Origin: Zunongwangia sp. HGR-M22
Lineage (GTDB): Bacteria; Bacteroidota; Bacteroidia; Flavobacteriales; Flavobacteriaceae
Length of the DNA stretch: 64,000 nucleotides
Direction of reading: 5' to 3'
Assembly (NCBI RefSeq): GCF_027594425.1
Contig: NZ_CP115159.1
Location: forward strand, 186,001-250,000
Shown here: positions 26,763 to 36,065 of the stretch, in pieces
Position numbering within the stretch: position 1 is the stretch's first letter
How the letters are laid out: every line of letters begins with the position of its first letter
The notes under the pieces: generated by a model
The model's database searches: none
What the model was told of the DNA's origin: nothing
What the model saw: the letters and a program-made list of their open reading frames with translations, nothing else
Position numbers and translations under genes: made by a program

Positions 26763-27766
26763 TGTTTGCGAATTTCACTTTCGAAAATCCTGAGTTTTTC
26801 TGGTTGTTTATTTTACTTCCGGTGGCGATCGGATGGTATTTCTGGAAAAGAAATCTGCAAACCCCGGCGTTACGAATGTCCAGCATTCAGGGATTTAAAG
26901 CAAAACCGAGTATTTTAGCTAAATTAAGGCCGGTTCTTTATGTTTTAAGAATTCTTGCTTTAGCGCTATTGATTGTCGCTTTGGCAAGGCCAAGAACAGT
27001 AGATGTTTCAACCCGAACCAATAGTACACAGGGGATTGATATTGTAATGGCAATAGATGTTTCTGCCAGTATGCTTGCTAGAGATCTTCAGCCAAATCGC
27101 TTGGAGGCTACAAAAACTGTTGGAGAAGAATTTATAAAAGGTCGTCCTTCAGATCGTATTGGTTTGGTATTATATTCGGGAGAAAGTTTTACAAAAACGC
27201 CTATCACCAGTGATAAATCTGTAGTATTACGAGCATTAGAAGGGATCGAGTTTAACAATGTGTTACAAGGCGGTACTGCTATAGGATCTGGATTGGCAAC
27301 TTCTGTAAATCGATTAAAAGATAGTAAGGCAGAAAGTAAAGTAATTATTCTACTTACCGATGGTGTAAATAATTCAGGATTTATAGATCCAAAAGTAGCT
27401 AGTGAGTTAGCAAAAGAATTTAATATTAAAGTTTATACTATTGGAGTAGGAAGCAATGGAATGGCGCTAACGCCTATAAGCATATTACCTAATGGTAGAT
27501 TTCAGTTTGGTAATAGGAAGGTTGAAATCGACGAAGAGCTATTGCAACAAATTGCCGATGAAACCGGCGGTAAATACTTCCGGGCAACCAATAACGAAAA
27601 GCTAGAAGATATTTACGAAGAGATCGATCAGTTAGAAAAAACAGAAATTGAAGAATTTAAGTATACCAATTACGACGAGAAATTTAGACCATTTGCTTTA
27701 CTAGCAGGTGCTTTGTTACTGTTTGAATTGTTATTGAGGTATACCATTTTTAGAAGTTTTATATAA
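26762..27766 (+). CDS. batA: BatA, VWA-domain membrane protein
   Basis: 334 aa. Two N-terminal transmembrane helices (about 10-28 and 57-76), a VWA domain with an intact MIDAS (Asp99-x-Ser101-x-Ser103 in AIDVSASM, Thr in GGTAIGSG, Asp in LLTDGVNNSG), and a C-terminal helix near residue 315. The VWA face is predicted periplasmic in studied Bat systems. The Bat (Bacteroides aerotolerance) genes were named from oxygen-sensitivity phenotypes; the molecular role is still unclear. It overlaps the previous gene by one base and lies 8 nt before batB. Confidence 0.95.
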   Translation: MFANFTFENPEFFWLFILLPVAIGWYFWKRNLQTPALRMSSIQGFKAKPSILAKLRPVLYVLRILALALLIVALARPRTVDVSTRTNSTQGIDIVMAIDVSASMLARDLQPNRLEATKTVGEEFIKGRPSDRIGLVLYSGESFTKTPITSDKSVVLRALEGIEFNNVLQGGTAIGSGLATSVNRLKDSKAESKVIILLTDGVNNSGFIDPKVASELAKEFNIKVYTIGVGSNGMALTPISILPNGRFQFGNRKVEIDEELLQQIADETGGKYFRATNNEKLEDIYEEIDQLEKTEIEEFKYTNYDEKFRPFALLAGALLLFELLLRYTIFRSFI

Positions 27767-27774
27767 AGCTTGCA

Positions 27775-28818
27775 ATGTTAGTACTTGAAGAAGAAATATA
27801 TTTTTGGCTTTTACTGGTAATTCCAGTAGTGTTATTGCTTTTTGTTTTCCTTTTATTTTGGAAGCGAAAAGCACGTAAAAGTTTTGCTAGTGATGAGCTT
27901 TTGCAAAAATTAGCTCCAAATAAATCGAATTTTAAACCGATTTTAAAAGTTAGTTTACTTTGTTTAGCCTTGGCTTGTTTGACAGTTGCTTTAGTGAATC
28001 CAAAAATGGGAACCACTATGGAAACTGTAAAGCGAGAAGGTGTAGATATTGTATTTGCGATCGATGTTTCTAAAAGTATGGATGCTGAAGATATTGCGCC
28101 TAGTCGTTTAGAGAAATCTAAACAACTAGTACGACAAATTTTAGGTGGTTTGGGCAGTGACCGTGTAGGGATCATTGCCTATGCTGGCAGCGCTTTTCCG
28201 CAGTTACCCATTACGACAGATTATGCTTCAGCAAAAATGTTTCTTCAAGCGCTAAATACCGATATGATAAGCTCTCAGGGAACTGCAATTCGAGATGCAA
28301 TCGATTTGGCAACAACTTATTATGATGATGATACGCAAACCAATCGCGTGCTATTTATTATAAGTGATGGCGAGGATCACGAAGGTAATGTAGAGTCTAT
28401 TGCCGATGATGCTTCAGAAGAAGGAATAAGAATTTATACTATTGGAGTAGGGACAGAAAAAGGTGGTCCAATCCCTATTAAAAGAAATGGTGTAGTTCAG
28501 AATTATAAAAAAGATCAAAACGGCGAAACAGTTATCACAAAATTGGATCCTAAAACCCTCAAAGAAATTGCATCGCAGGCAAATGGTGAATATATTGAGG
28601 GAAATGTAACTGCCAATGTTACTGAAACGGTACAAGATTTGCTAAAAAATATAGAGAAAACTGAATTTGAAGCTAAGCAATTTGCCGATTATCAATCGCA
28701 TTTTCAATGGTTTTTAGGGCTTTGCTTTCTGTTTTTGTTTTTAGATGTATTCCTTTTAGAAAGGAGTACAGCTTGGATTAAAAAGCTTAATTTATTTAAC
28801 GAAACAAAAAAGGGTTAA
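27775..28818 (+). CDS. batB: BatB, VWA-domain membrane protein
   Basis: 347 aa, same design as BatA: transmembrane helices at about 9-29 and 57-74, and a VWA domain with MIDAS Asp97-Ser99-Ser101 (AIDVSKSMDAED), GTAIRDAI and FIISDGEDHEGN. A C-terminal hydrophobic helix (FLGLCFLFLFLDVFLL) is at about 310-325. BatA and BatB are paralogues and may form a heteromer that MoxR acts on (inference from VWA/MoxR systems). One base separates it from batC. Confidence 0.95.
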   Translation: MLVLEEEIYFWLLLVIPVVLLLFVFLLFWKRKARKSFASDELLQKLAPNKSNFKPILKVSLLCLALACLTVALVNPKMGTTMETVKREGVDIVFAIDVSKSMDAEDIAPSRLEKSKQLVRQILGGLGSDRVGIIAYAGSAFPQLPITTDYASAKMFLQALNTDMISSQGTAIRDAIDLATTYYDDDTQTNRVLFIISDGEDHEGNVESIADDASEEGIRIYTIGVGTEKGGPIPIKRNGVVQNYKKDQNGETVITKLDPKTLKEIASQANGEYIEGNVTANVTETVQDLLKNIEKTEFEAKQFADYQSHFQWFLGLCFLFLFLDVFLLERSTAWIKKLNLFNETKKG

Positions 28819-28819
28819 T

Positions 28820-29740
28820 ATGAGATGTGCAAAACTAATATTTGGGCCAAACTCGTTTTTCCTATACTTAATGTTTTTTATTTCGTCGACTTTGGTTGCG
28901 CAGCAAAGCGATGATATGGAGAAAATGAGAGAAGAAGCAAATAGCTATTTAAATGAAGCTGAAAAAGCTCTAGGTGATAACGATTTTGCAAAAGCTGAAG
29001 CTGCGTATAGAAAGGCCATAGCTAAAGATCCTTCTAATACTGCTGCTAAGTATAATATGGGAAATCTATATTATAATCGCGAAAAATCTGGGGAATCTCA
29101 ATCCAGATTTGTTGAAGCAAATAAGGTTTCTGAAAATAAAGAAGATCGCCACAGGATCAATCATAATCTTGGGAATTCTTTTATGAAGCAGAAAAAATAT
29201 AAAGAAGCGGTGGAAGCTTACAAAAATGCATTGAGAAATGATCCTACAGATGATGAGACTAGATATAATCTTGCTTTAGCCAAAAAGAAGCTTGAAGAAG
29301 AGCAAGAGAAAAATCAGGACAACAAAGATAATCAGGACGATCAGGATAATAAAGATCAAAACGAGGATAAACAGGATCAGGACAAAGATCAGGATAATAA
29401 GGGAGACGAAGGGAAGGACAAAGATCAAGAGGGAGATCCAAAAGATCAGGGAGACGATGAAAATAAGGATCCAAAGGATGGAGAAGGTGATAAAGAAAAT
29501 GAAAAGCCGCAGGATCAAGATCCCAACGAACAAAATAAAGGAGATAAAGATCAACAAGATCAAAAAGGAAATCCTGAAGAGAAAAAACAGCAAAAACCGC
29601 AAACTGCGCAGGGTCAGCTTTCTCCCCAGCAGATTAAAAACCTGTTAGAAGCGATGAATAATCAAGAAGAAAAAACGCAGGATAAAATGAATGCTGAAAA
29701 AGCTAAAGGAGTAAAAACAAGATCTGATAAGGATTGGTAG
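28820..29740 (+). CDS. batC: BatC, TPR protein with long charged tail
   Basis: 306 aa. A signal or anchor segment covers about residues 10-27, then three TPR-like units (AEKALGDNDFAKAEAAYRKA, AAKYNMGNLYY, YKEAVEAYKNALRNDPTDDE). From about residue 160 to 265 the chain is almost only Asp, Lys, Gln, Glu and Asn, an extended low-complexity tail before a short C-terminal segment (LSPQQIKNLLEAMNNQEEKT). Such a tail is common in BatC proteins, but its function is unknown. The repeats at DNA level produce long shadow frames on both strands. Confidence 0.9.
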   Translation: MRCAKLIFGPNSFFLYLMFFISSTLVAQQSDDMEKMREEANSYLNEAEKALGDNDFAKAEAAYRKAIAKDPSNTAAKYNMGNLYYNREKSGESQSRFVEANKVSENKEDRHRINHNLGNSFMKQKKYKEAVEAYKNALRNDPTDDETRYNLALAKKKLEEEQEKNQDNKDNQDDQDNKDQNEDKQDQDKDQDNKGDEGKDKDQEGDPKDQGDDENKDPKDGEGDKENEKPQDQDPNEQNKGDKDQQDQKGNPEEKKQQKPQTAQGQLSPQQIKNLLEAMNNQEEKTQDKMNAEKAKGVKTRSDKDW

Positions 29741-29788
29741 TCTCTTAAATTTTTAAAATTGAATTCAGATTAGAATTAAGGTTTACAA

Positions 29789-31570
29789 ATGAAATTAAAG
29801 TTAATAATATTAAGTCTGTTTTTATTTATTACCAGCCTTATTTCTGCACAGGTAAAGTTTACCGCAGAAGTTAGTAGGGAGCAGATTGGAGTCAATGAAC
29901 GCCTGCGTGTAGATTTCAATATGAATAAAGACGGCGATAATTTTACACCGCCATCTTTTACCGGGTTTAAGGTAGTAGGTGGTCCAAACCAACAGGTAAG
30001 TAATAGTTGGGTTAACGGAAAAAGTACCTTTTCTAAAACCTACAGTTATTATCTCGAACCAACTTCCAAAGGAAACAAAACTATTGGCCAGGCCGAAGTA
30101 ACTGTTGCTGGTACAGTATATAAAACGACCCCTGTAAACGTTAATGTTGGTGATGCCGTAGAGCGACCTCAGGATGGCAATAATTCTACTATCGTTCCAG
30201 AAGATAATATTCATTTTGTTGCTGAAATTTCAAAAGCAGATCCGTATTTAAATGAAGCGGTAACGGTTGTTTATAAGCTTTATGTAAGTCGGCGTATTAG
30301 CGTTAGTAATTACAGAATGTTAGATAATCCATCCTTTACAGATTTTTGGAGTCAGGCGTTGGATAGTAGCAGTATAAGAGTAGAAGAAGGTACTTATCGT
30401 GGCGAGCCTTATCGTTATGTAGTTTTATACAAAACATTGCTTTATCCACAGAAAACAGGTAAGCTGGAAATCGAGCCCTTAGCGGTTTCAGTTTCTGTAG
30501 ACGTGCCCAGCCAACGAAGAAGTATTTTTGGAGGGGTTATATATCAAACTGTTGAAAAACGGGTAACCTCAGCTAGTCGACAAATAGACGTAAAACCGCT
30601 CCCTACTGAGGGGAAACCAGCAAATTTCTCTGGTGCCGTTGGTAGTTTCGAATTTGATGTTCAGCCTAGTAAAACCACTTTAGATGCCGGGGAATCTTTA
30701 ACTGCTTCAGTAAAGGTTAGAGGACGCGGAAATCTAATGCTTTTTGAACTTCCCGATTTGACGGTACCAAGCTCTCTCGAAATTTACGAGCCAGAGCGTA
30801 AAGAAAATTTTAGTTCTAATGCTAATGGTACTCAGGGTAGCTTAGCCGAGGATTATACGATCGTTCCTACAAGAAAAGGTAAATATCCGATCCCTGGTTT
30901 AAATTTCTCTTATTTTAATCCTCGTACAGAAACCTATAAGTCGATTTCCTCAGAAGATATTGTTATAAATGTAGAAAATGGACCGGTAGGAGCGCCTGTT
31001 AATGCAAATGAAAATGGTGACGGGGCAAATGTTGCGAACCCTAATAAACAGGCAGTAACACTTAGCGGAGATCAATTCAGATATATAAAATTAAATGCCG
31101 ATTTAAATTCAATTAATGCTCCTGTGTTTTTTAGATCTTGGCTGTTTTGGGCGCTTTTAATTTTACCTCTTTTAATTATTCCGATAGTGATTTTATTTGG
31201 CAAAAAGCGAGAAGCAAGAGCCAAGGACGTTACCGGTAACAAAATTAGAAAAGCAGATAAGCTAGCAAGGAAATATCTTTCTGAAGCTCGAAAAAATCTG
31301 GGGGAACAACAGCAATTTTATATTGCATTAGAAAGAGCTATGCATAATTATTTAAAAGCAAAATTGCATATCCAAACCGGTGAAATGAGTAAGGAAAGAA
31401 TAAGTGAAATTCTTACAAATAAAGGAGTTGATAATGCAACAACTTCCCAATTTATCGAAATTTTAAAGAGTTGCGAATTTGCGAGATACACACCGGCATC
31501 GATGGATACCATGAAACAGGATTATGATAAAGCAGCAAGTGTCATTTCAACTTTAGATAAACAATTGTAA
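29789..31570 (+). CDS. batD: BatD, oxygen-tolerance family membrane protein
   Basis: 593 aa of the BatD family. A signal peptide (cleavage near ISAQ, residue 20), several immunoglobulin-like beta domains (FTAEVSREQIGVNERLRVDF, AEISKADPYLNEAVTVVYKL, KTTLDAGESLTASVKVRG), a transmembrane helix at about 448-470 and a basic cytoplasmic tail of about 120 residues. Likely the large periplasmic scaffold of the Bat complex. It shares its general layout with the extra membrane protein encoded upstream in this operon. Two bases precede batE. Confidence 0.93.
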   Translation: MKLKLIILSLFLFITSLISAQVKFTAEVSREQIGVNERLRVDFNMNKDGDNFTPPSFTGFKVVGGPNQQVSNSWVNGKSTFSKTYSYYLEPTSKGNKTIGQAEVTVAGTVYKTTPVNVNVGDAVERPQDGNNSTIVPEDNIHFVAEISKADPYLNEAVTVVYKLYVSRRISVSNYRMLDNPSFTDFWSQALDSSSIRVEEGTYRGEPYRYVVLYKTLLYPQKTGKLEIEPLAVSVSVDVPSQRRSIFGGVIYQTVEKRVTSASRQIDVKPLPTEGKPANFSGAVGSFEFDVQPSKTTLDAGESLTASVKVRGRGNLMLFELPDLTVPSSLEIYEPERKENFSSNANGTQGSLAEDYTIVPTRKGKYPIPGLNFSYFNPRTETYKSISSEDIVINVENGPVGAPVNANENGDGANVANPNKQAVTLSGDQFRYIKLNADLNSINAPVFFRSWLFWALLILPLLIIPIVILFGKKREARAKDVTGNKIRKADKLARKYLSEARKNLGEQQQFYIALERAMHNYLKAKLHIQTGEMSKERISEILTNKGVDNATTSQFIEILKSCEFARYTPASMDTMKQDYDKAASVISTLDKQL

Positions 31571-31572
31571 TT

Positions 31573-32322
31573 ATGAAAAAGATCCTTTTTATCATATTGG
31601 TTTTTTGCACTACAATTGGTTTTGCACAAAATAATTCTCTTTTCGAGGAAGCCAATAAGCAATATGCAGATGGTAATTACCAAAAAGCCATAACTGCGTA
31701 TGAGAAAATTTTAGATGGAGGACAAGCATCAGTTTCGTTATATTATAATTTGGGAAACGCTCACTATAAGTTAAATCATATAGCGCCCAGTATTTATTAT
31801 TATGAAAAAGCATTACAATTAAAGCCAAACGATGCTGATGTAAAAAACAACATCCAGTTTGCCAAAAATATGGCGATGGACGATATAGAAAATATAGAAC
31901 AAACCGGAGTTTCTAAAACCGTAAATAGCTTAATTTCAACTTTTAGTTTTAATACATGGGCAATGATAGCCATCGTGTTTATGATATCTTTTGTGATTCT
32001 TTTTTTGTTGTACTATTATGGCAGGAGCGTTTTGCTTAAAAGAGTGTTATTTTCAGCGGCCATAGTTTGTATTATCTGTAGTATAATTTCAGTGATTTTT
32101 GCCTTTAATCAACAAAATCTTCAGTTGAATAATAATTATGCTATTGTTTTTAGTGCAGAAGCAGATGTAAGAAGCGAACCTAATTTGAGAGGAGATCCTT
32201 CGTTCGTACTTCATGAAGGAACTAAAGCTAAACTCCTAGAAAACTATCAGGAATGGTATAAGATCGAACTTGCTGATGGTAAGCAGGGATGGATCAAAAA
32301 AGATAACATCAAAGAATTGTAA
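31573..32322 (+). CDS. batE: BatE, TPR and SH3-like membrane protein
   Basis: 249 aa. Signal peptide (GFAQ), TPR units (LFEEANKQYADGNYQKAITA and SIYYYEKALQLKPNDADVKN), two transmembrane helices at about 128-148 and 155-176, and a C-terminal bacterial SH3-like domain (VFSAEADVRSEPNLRGDPSF split as VFSAEADVRSEPN and LRGDPSFVLHEG, then WYKIELADGKQGWIKKDNI). Last gene of the Bat operon. The SH3 domain may bind peptidoglycan or a protein partner (inference). Confidence 0.92.
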   Translation: MKKILFIILVFCTTIGFAQNNSLFEEANKQYADGNYQKAITAYEKILDGGQASVSLYYNLGNAHYKLNHIAPSIYYYEKALQLKPNDADVKNNIQFAKNMAMDDIENIEQTGVSKTVNSLISTFSFNTWAMIAIVFMISFVILFLLYYYGRSVLLKRVLFSAAIVCIICSIISVIFAFNQQNLQLNNNYAIVFSAEADVRSEPNLRGDPSFVLHEGTKAKLLENYQEWYKIELADGKQGWIKKDNIKEL

Positions 32323-32385
32323 GAATATTGCCATTTATTTTTGATTTAAAGCAAAAATTAAGCGCAAAAGGCATATTTTTATAAT

Positions 32386-32673
32386 ATGAAAGCACATGCT
32401 TATATTTTTTTAATTGTCTTTATAAGCTTTATAAACACATCTTCTATCCTTGCAATAGTTGATGAAGAAGCAAATTATTCCAGTGCTTTCTCGCTGAATG
32501 AAGAAGAAAACAATCTAGAAATTAATTACTTCTTTAAATTCACTTCAACCTTCGATGTATATTCCATAGTATCATCTTTTGATGATAAAGAAGGCTTGTT
32601 TTTCGATAATTATATGCAGGATTATCATAAGGTTCACATAGATATTACTTCTCCGCCTCCCAGATACTTTTAA
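32386..32673 (+). CDS. Small exported protein of unknown function
   Basis: 95 aa. A Sec signal at residues 1-23 (MKAHAYIFLIVFISFIN...LAIV), then an acidic mature part with many Phe and Tyr, ending TSPPPRYF. I do not recognise a family. It starts 63 nt after batE and 93 nt before the SulP transporter gene, on the same strand, so it could belong to either transcript. The signal and the open frame support it being real. Confidence 0.5.
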   Translation: MKAHAYIFLIVFISFINTSSILAIVDEEANYSSAFSLNEEENNLEINYFFKFTSTFDVYSIVSSFDDKEGLFFDNYMQDYHKVHIDITSPPPRYF

Positions 32674-32766
32674 TAGTTTTTACATTTTATTCAACAATTG
32701 ATTTTGTAAGATAGAAAGTAACCTCATTTTGGTTATTTAATAGTCTAATATTTTAAATTCGGGTAT

Positions 32767-34338
32767 ATGTTTAAATATTTAAATAAGGATTTGCCGGCGA
32801 GTTTGGTAGTTTTTTTCGTGGCCTTACCGCTTTGTTTAGGTATAGCCCTTGCCAGTGGTGCGCCAGCCTTTTCAGGATTAATTGCTGGTATAATTGGCGG
32901 AGTAATTGTTGGATCGATTAGTGGTTCACAGTTGGGAGTAAGTGGCCCCGCCGCCGGGCTTGCTGTAATCGTTCTTACAGCTATCGCTTCTTTAGGCTTC
33001 CAAAGCTTTTTGGTAGCAGTTGTTATTGGTGGAGCAATTCAAATTTTATTGGGAATATTTAAGGCGGGAGTTATTGGTTATTATTTTCCTTCTTCTGTAA
33101 TTAAAGGAATGTTAGCGGGTATAGGAATTATAATTTTTCTTAAACAAATTCCGCATGCATTTGGATACGATGGAGATTATGAAGGAGATTTTTCATTTTT
33201 TCAGCCAGACGGAGAAAATACGTTTTCTGAGTTAATAAATATGTTAGATTACGTTTCCCCTGGTGCTTTAATCGTTACGGCAATTTCACTTGCTATTTTA
33301 TTGCTTTGGGAAAATGTACTCGCTAAACGGAGTAAAATTTTCACGATTATACCAGGCCCATTAGTAGCTGTGATAGCCGGTGTGATTTATTATATTTTAG
33401 CTCAGGGAACATCTATTGGTATTGCTGAAGAACATTTAGTTAAAGTGCCTGTTCCCGAAAGTTTTTCAGATTTTGGAAGTCAGTTTACCTTTCCTCGATT
33501 TTCAGCAATTAAAAATCCAGAGGTATGGATTACAGGAGTTACTATTGCGATAGTTGCAAGTCTAGAAACGCTGCTTTGTGTAGAAGCTGCAGATAAGTTA
33601 GATCCCCATAAAAGAGTAACTCCAACCAATAGAGAGCTGGTAGCTCAAGGAACAGGAAACATCATTTCAGGATTAATAGGAGGATTGCCTATTACCCAGG
33701 TAATTGTAAGAAGTTCTGCCAATGTCCAATCTGGCGCAAGGACAAAAATGTCTGCAATTGTTCATGGATTTTTGTTATTAATTTCTGTAGTAGCTATACC
33801 AGTGCTATTAAATATGATTCCGCTAGCAGTGCTTGCCGCCATATTATTTTTAGTAGGATACAAGTTGGCAAAACCCTCATTGTTTAAAAAAATGTACGGT
33901 TTAGGAAAAGCACAATTTTTGCCATTTATCGTTACCATAATCGGAATTGTTTTTACCGATCTTTTAATTGGGATTGGTCTAGGGCTGGCAGTAGGCATTG
34001 TTACCATTTTATTAAACAGCTATAGAAACTCTCATTTTTTACATAAGAAAGAATTAAATTCAGAAACACATCAATATAAGATGGTATTTGCTGAAGAGGT
34101 TACTTTTTTAAATAAAGGCGCTATTAATCGAGAATTACATAGTTTGCCGAAAAATTCTCATCTTGAAATAGACGTAACTAATACAAAATATTTGGATTAT
34201 GATATTGTAGAAATTCTTGATGAATATTCGGTGCATGCCGCAGATCGAAATATATCTATTACTATTGTAACTGCAAAAGAGGAAGTGGTTAACCCCAAAA
34301 GTTATTCAAAATTTTTTACAACCAATGCTAATGCTTAA
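32767..34338 (+). CDS. SulP-family anion transporter
   Basis: 523-aa SLC26/SulP transporter, inner membrane. Ten to fourteen hydrophobic segments; signatures include LPLCLGIALASGAPAFSGLI, GVSGPAAGL, and LETLLCVEAADKLDPHKR (family consensus on the SLET..) followed by GLIGGLPITQVIVRSSANVQ. The C-terminal STAS-like region is short (LEIDVTNTKYLDYDIVEIL). The beta-carbonic anhydrase gene lies 18 nt downstream, so bicarbonate uptake is the favoured role over sulfate (inference from context). Confidence 0.92.
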   Translation: MFKYLNKDLPASLVVFFVALPLCLGIALASGAPAFSGLIAGIIGGVIVGSISGSQLGVSGPAAGLAVIVLTAIASLGFQSFLVAVVIGGAIQILLGIFKAGVIGYYFPSSVIKGMLAGIGIIIFLKQIPHAFGYDGDYEGDFSFFQPDGENTFSELINMLDYVSPGALIVTAISLAILLLWENVLAKRSKIFTIIPGPLVAVIAGVIYYILAQGTSIGIAEEHLVKVPVPESFSDFGSQFTFPRFSAIKNPEVWITGVTIAIVASLETLLCVEAADKLDPHKRVTPTNRELVAQGTGNIISGLIGGLPITQVIVRSSANVQSGARTKMSAIVHGFLLLISVVAIPVLLNMIPLAVLAAILFLVGYKLAKPSLFKKMYGLGKAQFLPFIVTIIGIVFTDLLIGIGLGLAVGIVTILLNSYRNSHFLHKKELNSETHQYKMVFAEEVTFLNKGAINRELHSLPKNSHLEIDVTNTKYLDYDIVEILDEYSVHAADRNISITIVTAKEEVVNPKSYSKFFTTNANA

Positions 34339-34356
34339 TTTTAGATAAAAATAAAT

Positions 34357-34989
34357 ATGGAATTTTATAAACAGATTTTAGAAAATAACAAGGAATGGGT
34401 AAGCAATAAGCTAAGCTCGGATCCTGAATTTTTTAAGCGTTTGGAAAACGGTCAGCAGCCTCCGTTACTTTGGATAGGTTGTGCTGATAGTCGTGTACCT
34501 GCTAACGAAATTATAGGAACACAGCCGGGAGAGGTTTTTGTTCACCGTAATATAGCCAATATGGTGGTGCATACCGATATGAATATGCTTAGCGTTCTAG
34601 ATTATGCGGTAAATGCACTAAAAGTGGAGCATATTATAGTTTGTGGACATTATGGTTGTGGTGGAGTAAAAGCAGCCATGGAAAACCAATCTATAGGTTT
34701 GATCGATAACTGGATTAGACATATAAAAGATGTTTATAAAATGCACACTAAAGAACTAGAAGCGATTGAAGATGAAAAGGAACGCTGGGATCGTTTTGTT
34801 GAGTTAAACGTGATTGAACAGGTTTACGATCTTGCAGAAACATCTATTGTCCAGAATGCCTGGAAAAAGGAGCAAAAAGTGGTGATCCATGGTTGGGCAT
34901 ACGGAGTAGGAACCGGAATAGTGAAAGATTTAAATGTTCACTTCAGCGGGAACGAAAGATTGGATGAGGTCTACAGATTAAATTTCTAA
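34357..34989 (+). CDS. can: Beta-class carbonic anhydrase
   Basis: 210 aa, interconverts CO2 and bicarbonate. Zinc ligands and catalytic dyad are visible: Cys42 and Asp44 with Arg46 (CADSRVPAN), His98 and Cys101 (VCGHYGCGG). Additional family blocks are FVHRNIANMV and VIHGWAYGV. It is cytoplasmic, with no signal. Likely co-transcribed with the SulP gene 18 nt upstream, as in other SulP/anhydrase pairs, and closed by a shared terminator. Confidence 0.95.
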   Translation: MEFYKQILENNKEWVSNKLSSDPEFFKRLENGQQPPLLWIGCADSRVPANEIIGTQPGEVFVHRNIANMVVHTDMNMLSVLDYAVNALKVEHIIVCGHYGCGGVKAAMENQSIGLIDNWIRHIKDVYKMHTKELEAIEDEKERWDRFVELNVIEQVYDLAETSIVQNAWKKEQKVVIHGWAYGVGTGIVKDLNVHFSGNERLDEVYRLNF

Positions 34990-35010
34990 TCTTCTATTTA
35001 GATTTTATAG

Positions 35011-35037
35011 AAAAGGGAGCTTATGCTCCTTTTTTTT
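35011..35037. terminator. Terminator between convergent carbonic anhydrase and cvpA-like genes
   Basis: AAAAGGGAGC (35011-35020), loop TTAT and GCTCC (35025-35029) followed by T8. The A-run before the stem lets it act on the minus strand too. Confidence 0.85.
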
Positions 35038-35042
35038 ATTTC

Positions 35043-35561
35043 TTAATTTTCAGTTGGATTCCAGATTCCTCTTTCCCTAGCTTTCCGTAAAATTGTAGGT
35101 AGAATGGTGGGGGCAATTATAGAAACAGGCGGGTAAAGCACAGATCTCTCAACAGTTTCTTTTTCAACAATATCTACTTGATCTTCCGTAGCTTTAAAAA
35201 ACATGATCGCGACACTGGCCAAAAAAGCTAACTTTAAAAGGCCAAAAGCTCCTCCTAAAATCTTGTTTACCATCCCAAGCGCAGCAAGATTAGCTACTTT
35301 AGTAAGAAATCTTCCTGCCATTGTAATTAAAAATAGAATAAGAATAAAGGTGATAGCAAAAGCTAGAAGATTTGTAATGCCTTCTTCCCAATCTACATAT
35401 TTATCTAGAAAGTCGCTTAAAATATAACTGAAATAAATGGCGCCGTAAATTCCGGCAATAAGTCCTATTAGCGCAGCAATTTCGGCAAATAAGCCTCGAA
35501 AAAATCCTCGGATGAGTCCGTATAACAAAACAATTCCCAAGATAATATCAATAGTGTTCAT
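35043..35561 (-). CDS. CvpA-family membrane protein
   Basis: 172 aa. Four predicted transmembrane helices with the family start IDIILGIVLLYGLIRGFFRG and GLFAEIAALIGLIAGIYGA. CvpA proteins are linked to colicin V production in E. coli and to envelope homeostasis elsewhere; the mechanism is unsettled. The C-terminal tail (residues about 125-172) is hydrophilic. It stands alone on the minus strand. Confidence 0.9.
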   Translation of the reverse strand: MNTIDIILGIVLLYGLIRGFFRGLFAEIAALIGLIAGIYGAIYFSYILSDFLDKYVDWEEGITNLLAFAITFILILFLITMAGRFLTKVANLAALGMVNKILGGAFGLLKLAFLASVAIMFFKATEDQVDIVEKETVERSVLYPPVSIIAPTILPTILRKARERGIWNPTEN

Positions 35562-35693
35562 GCGTAATATTTAAAGTATAAGTAAAACTTTTTAAATTTT
35601 TGTTACAGTAAGATAAAGATCAGACCTTGTTTTTTACTTTTGAAGGTTACTAGTGATATCAAAATCAAATATAAATAATTTGGTTTCAAAACC

Positions 35694-35701
35694 TATATTT
35701 G
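35694..35701 (+). promoter_or_regulatory. Putative -7 element next to a start codon (possible leaderless gene)
   Basis: TATATTTG, exact TAnnTTTG, ends only 4 nt before the ATG at 35706. If used, transcription would begin at or very near the start codon. Confidence 0.35.
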
Positions 35702-35705
35702 CATC

Positions 35706-36062
35706 ATGGCAAGAGACGAAAAATTAAAAGAGCGGTGGGAAAATCTTCAGCAAAAATTAGCAGTTCAATTTGCTGATGGCGAAAATATGGAACTAGACGC
35801 GGTTATTTATATTATAGGGGTGCAAGAACTGGGGCAGGTACATCGTCGTTTTAAAAAAGATCAAAAGGTAGACTTGATGCATATTGCTATTTGTAGACTC
35901 TTAGAACCTTATGGTTATTACGAGTTTGATTATTTTGATGATGATGGCTGGCCACATTATAAAGTCCTGGAGCAATTACCAAATCTAAAAGCTGGGGAAC
36001 AAAGTATTTTAATGAAAGAGGCAATTGTAAATTATTTTCTGGAGAAGGATTATATTTCTTAA
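35706..36062 (+). CDS. Conserved hypothetical protein
   Basis: 118 aa, soluble, predicted mostly helical, with acidic/aromatic patches (YGYYEFDYFDDDGWPHY, YFLEKDYIS). I do not recognise a named domain, though the sequence reads like a conserved family: AVIYIIGVQELGQVHRRFKK followed by DLMHIAICRLLEPYG. It lies 3 nt before the ceramidase-like gene, so the two are probably co-translated. Confidence 0.7.
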   Translation: MARDEKLKERWENLQQKLAVQFADGENMELDAVIYIIGVQELGQVHRRFKKDQKVDLMHIAICRLLEPYGYYEFDYFDDDGWPHYKVLEQLPNLKAGEQSILMKEAIVNYFLEKDYIS

Positions 36063-36065
36063 AAC

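Noticed and set aside
29276-29648. Long frames on both strands (29292-29648 plus, 29276-29602 minus)
   Set aside because: They are shadows of the low-complexity charged tail of batC; their translations are Ile/Lys/Arg or Ile/Leu/Phe runs with no protein character.
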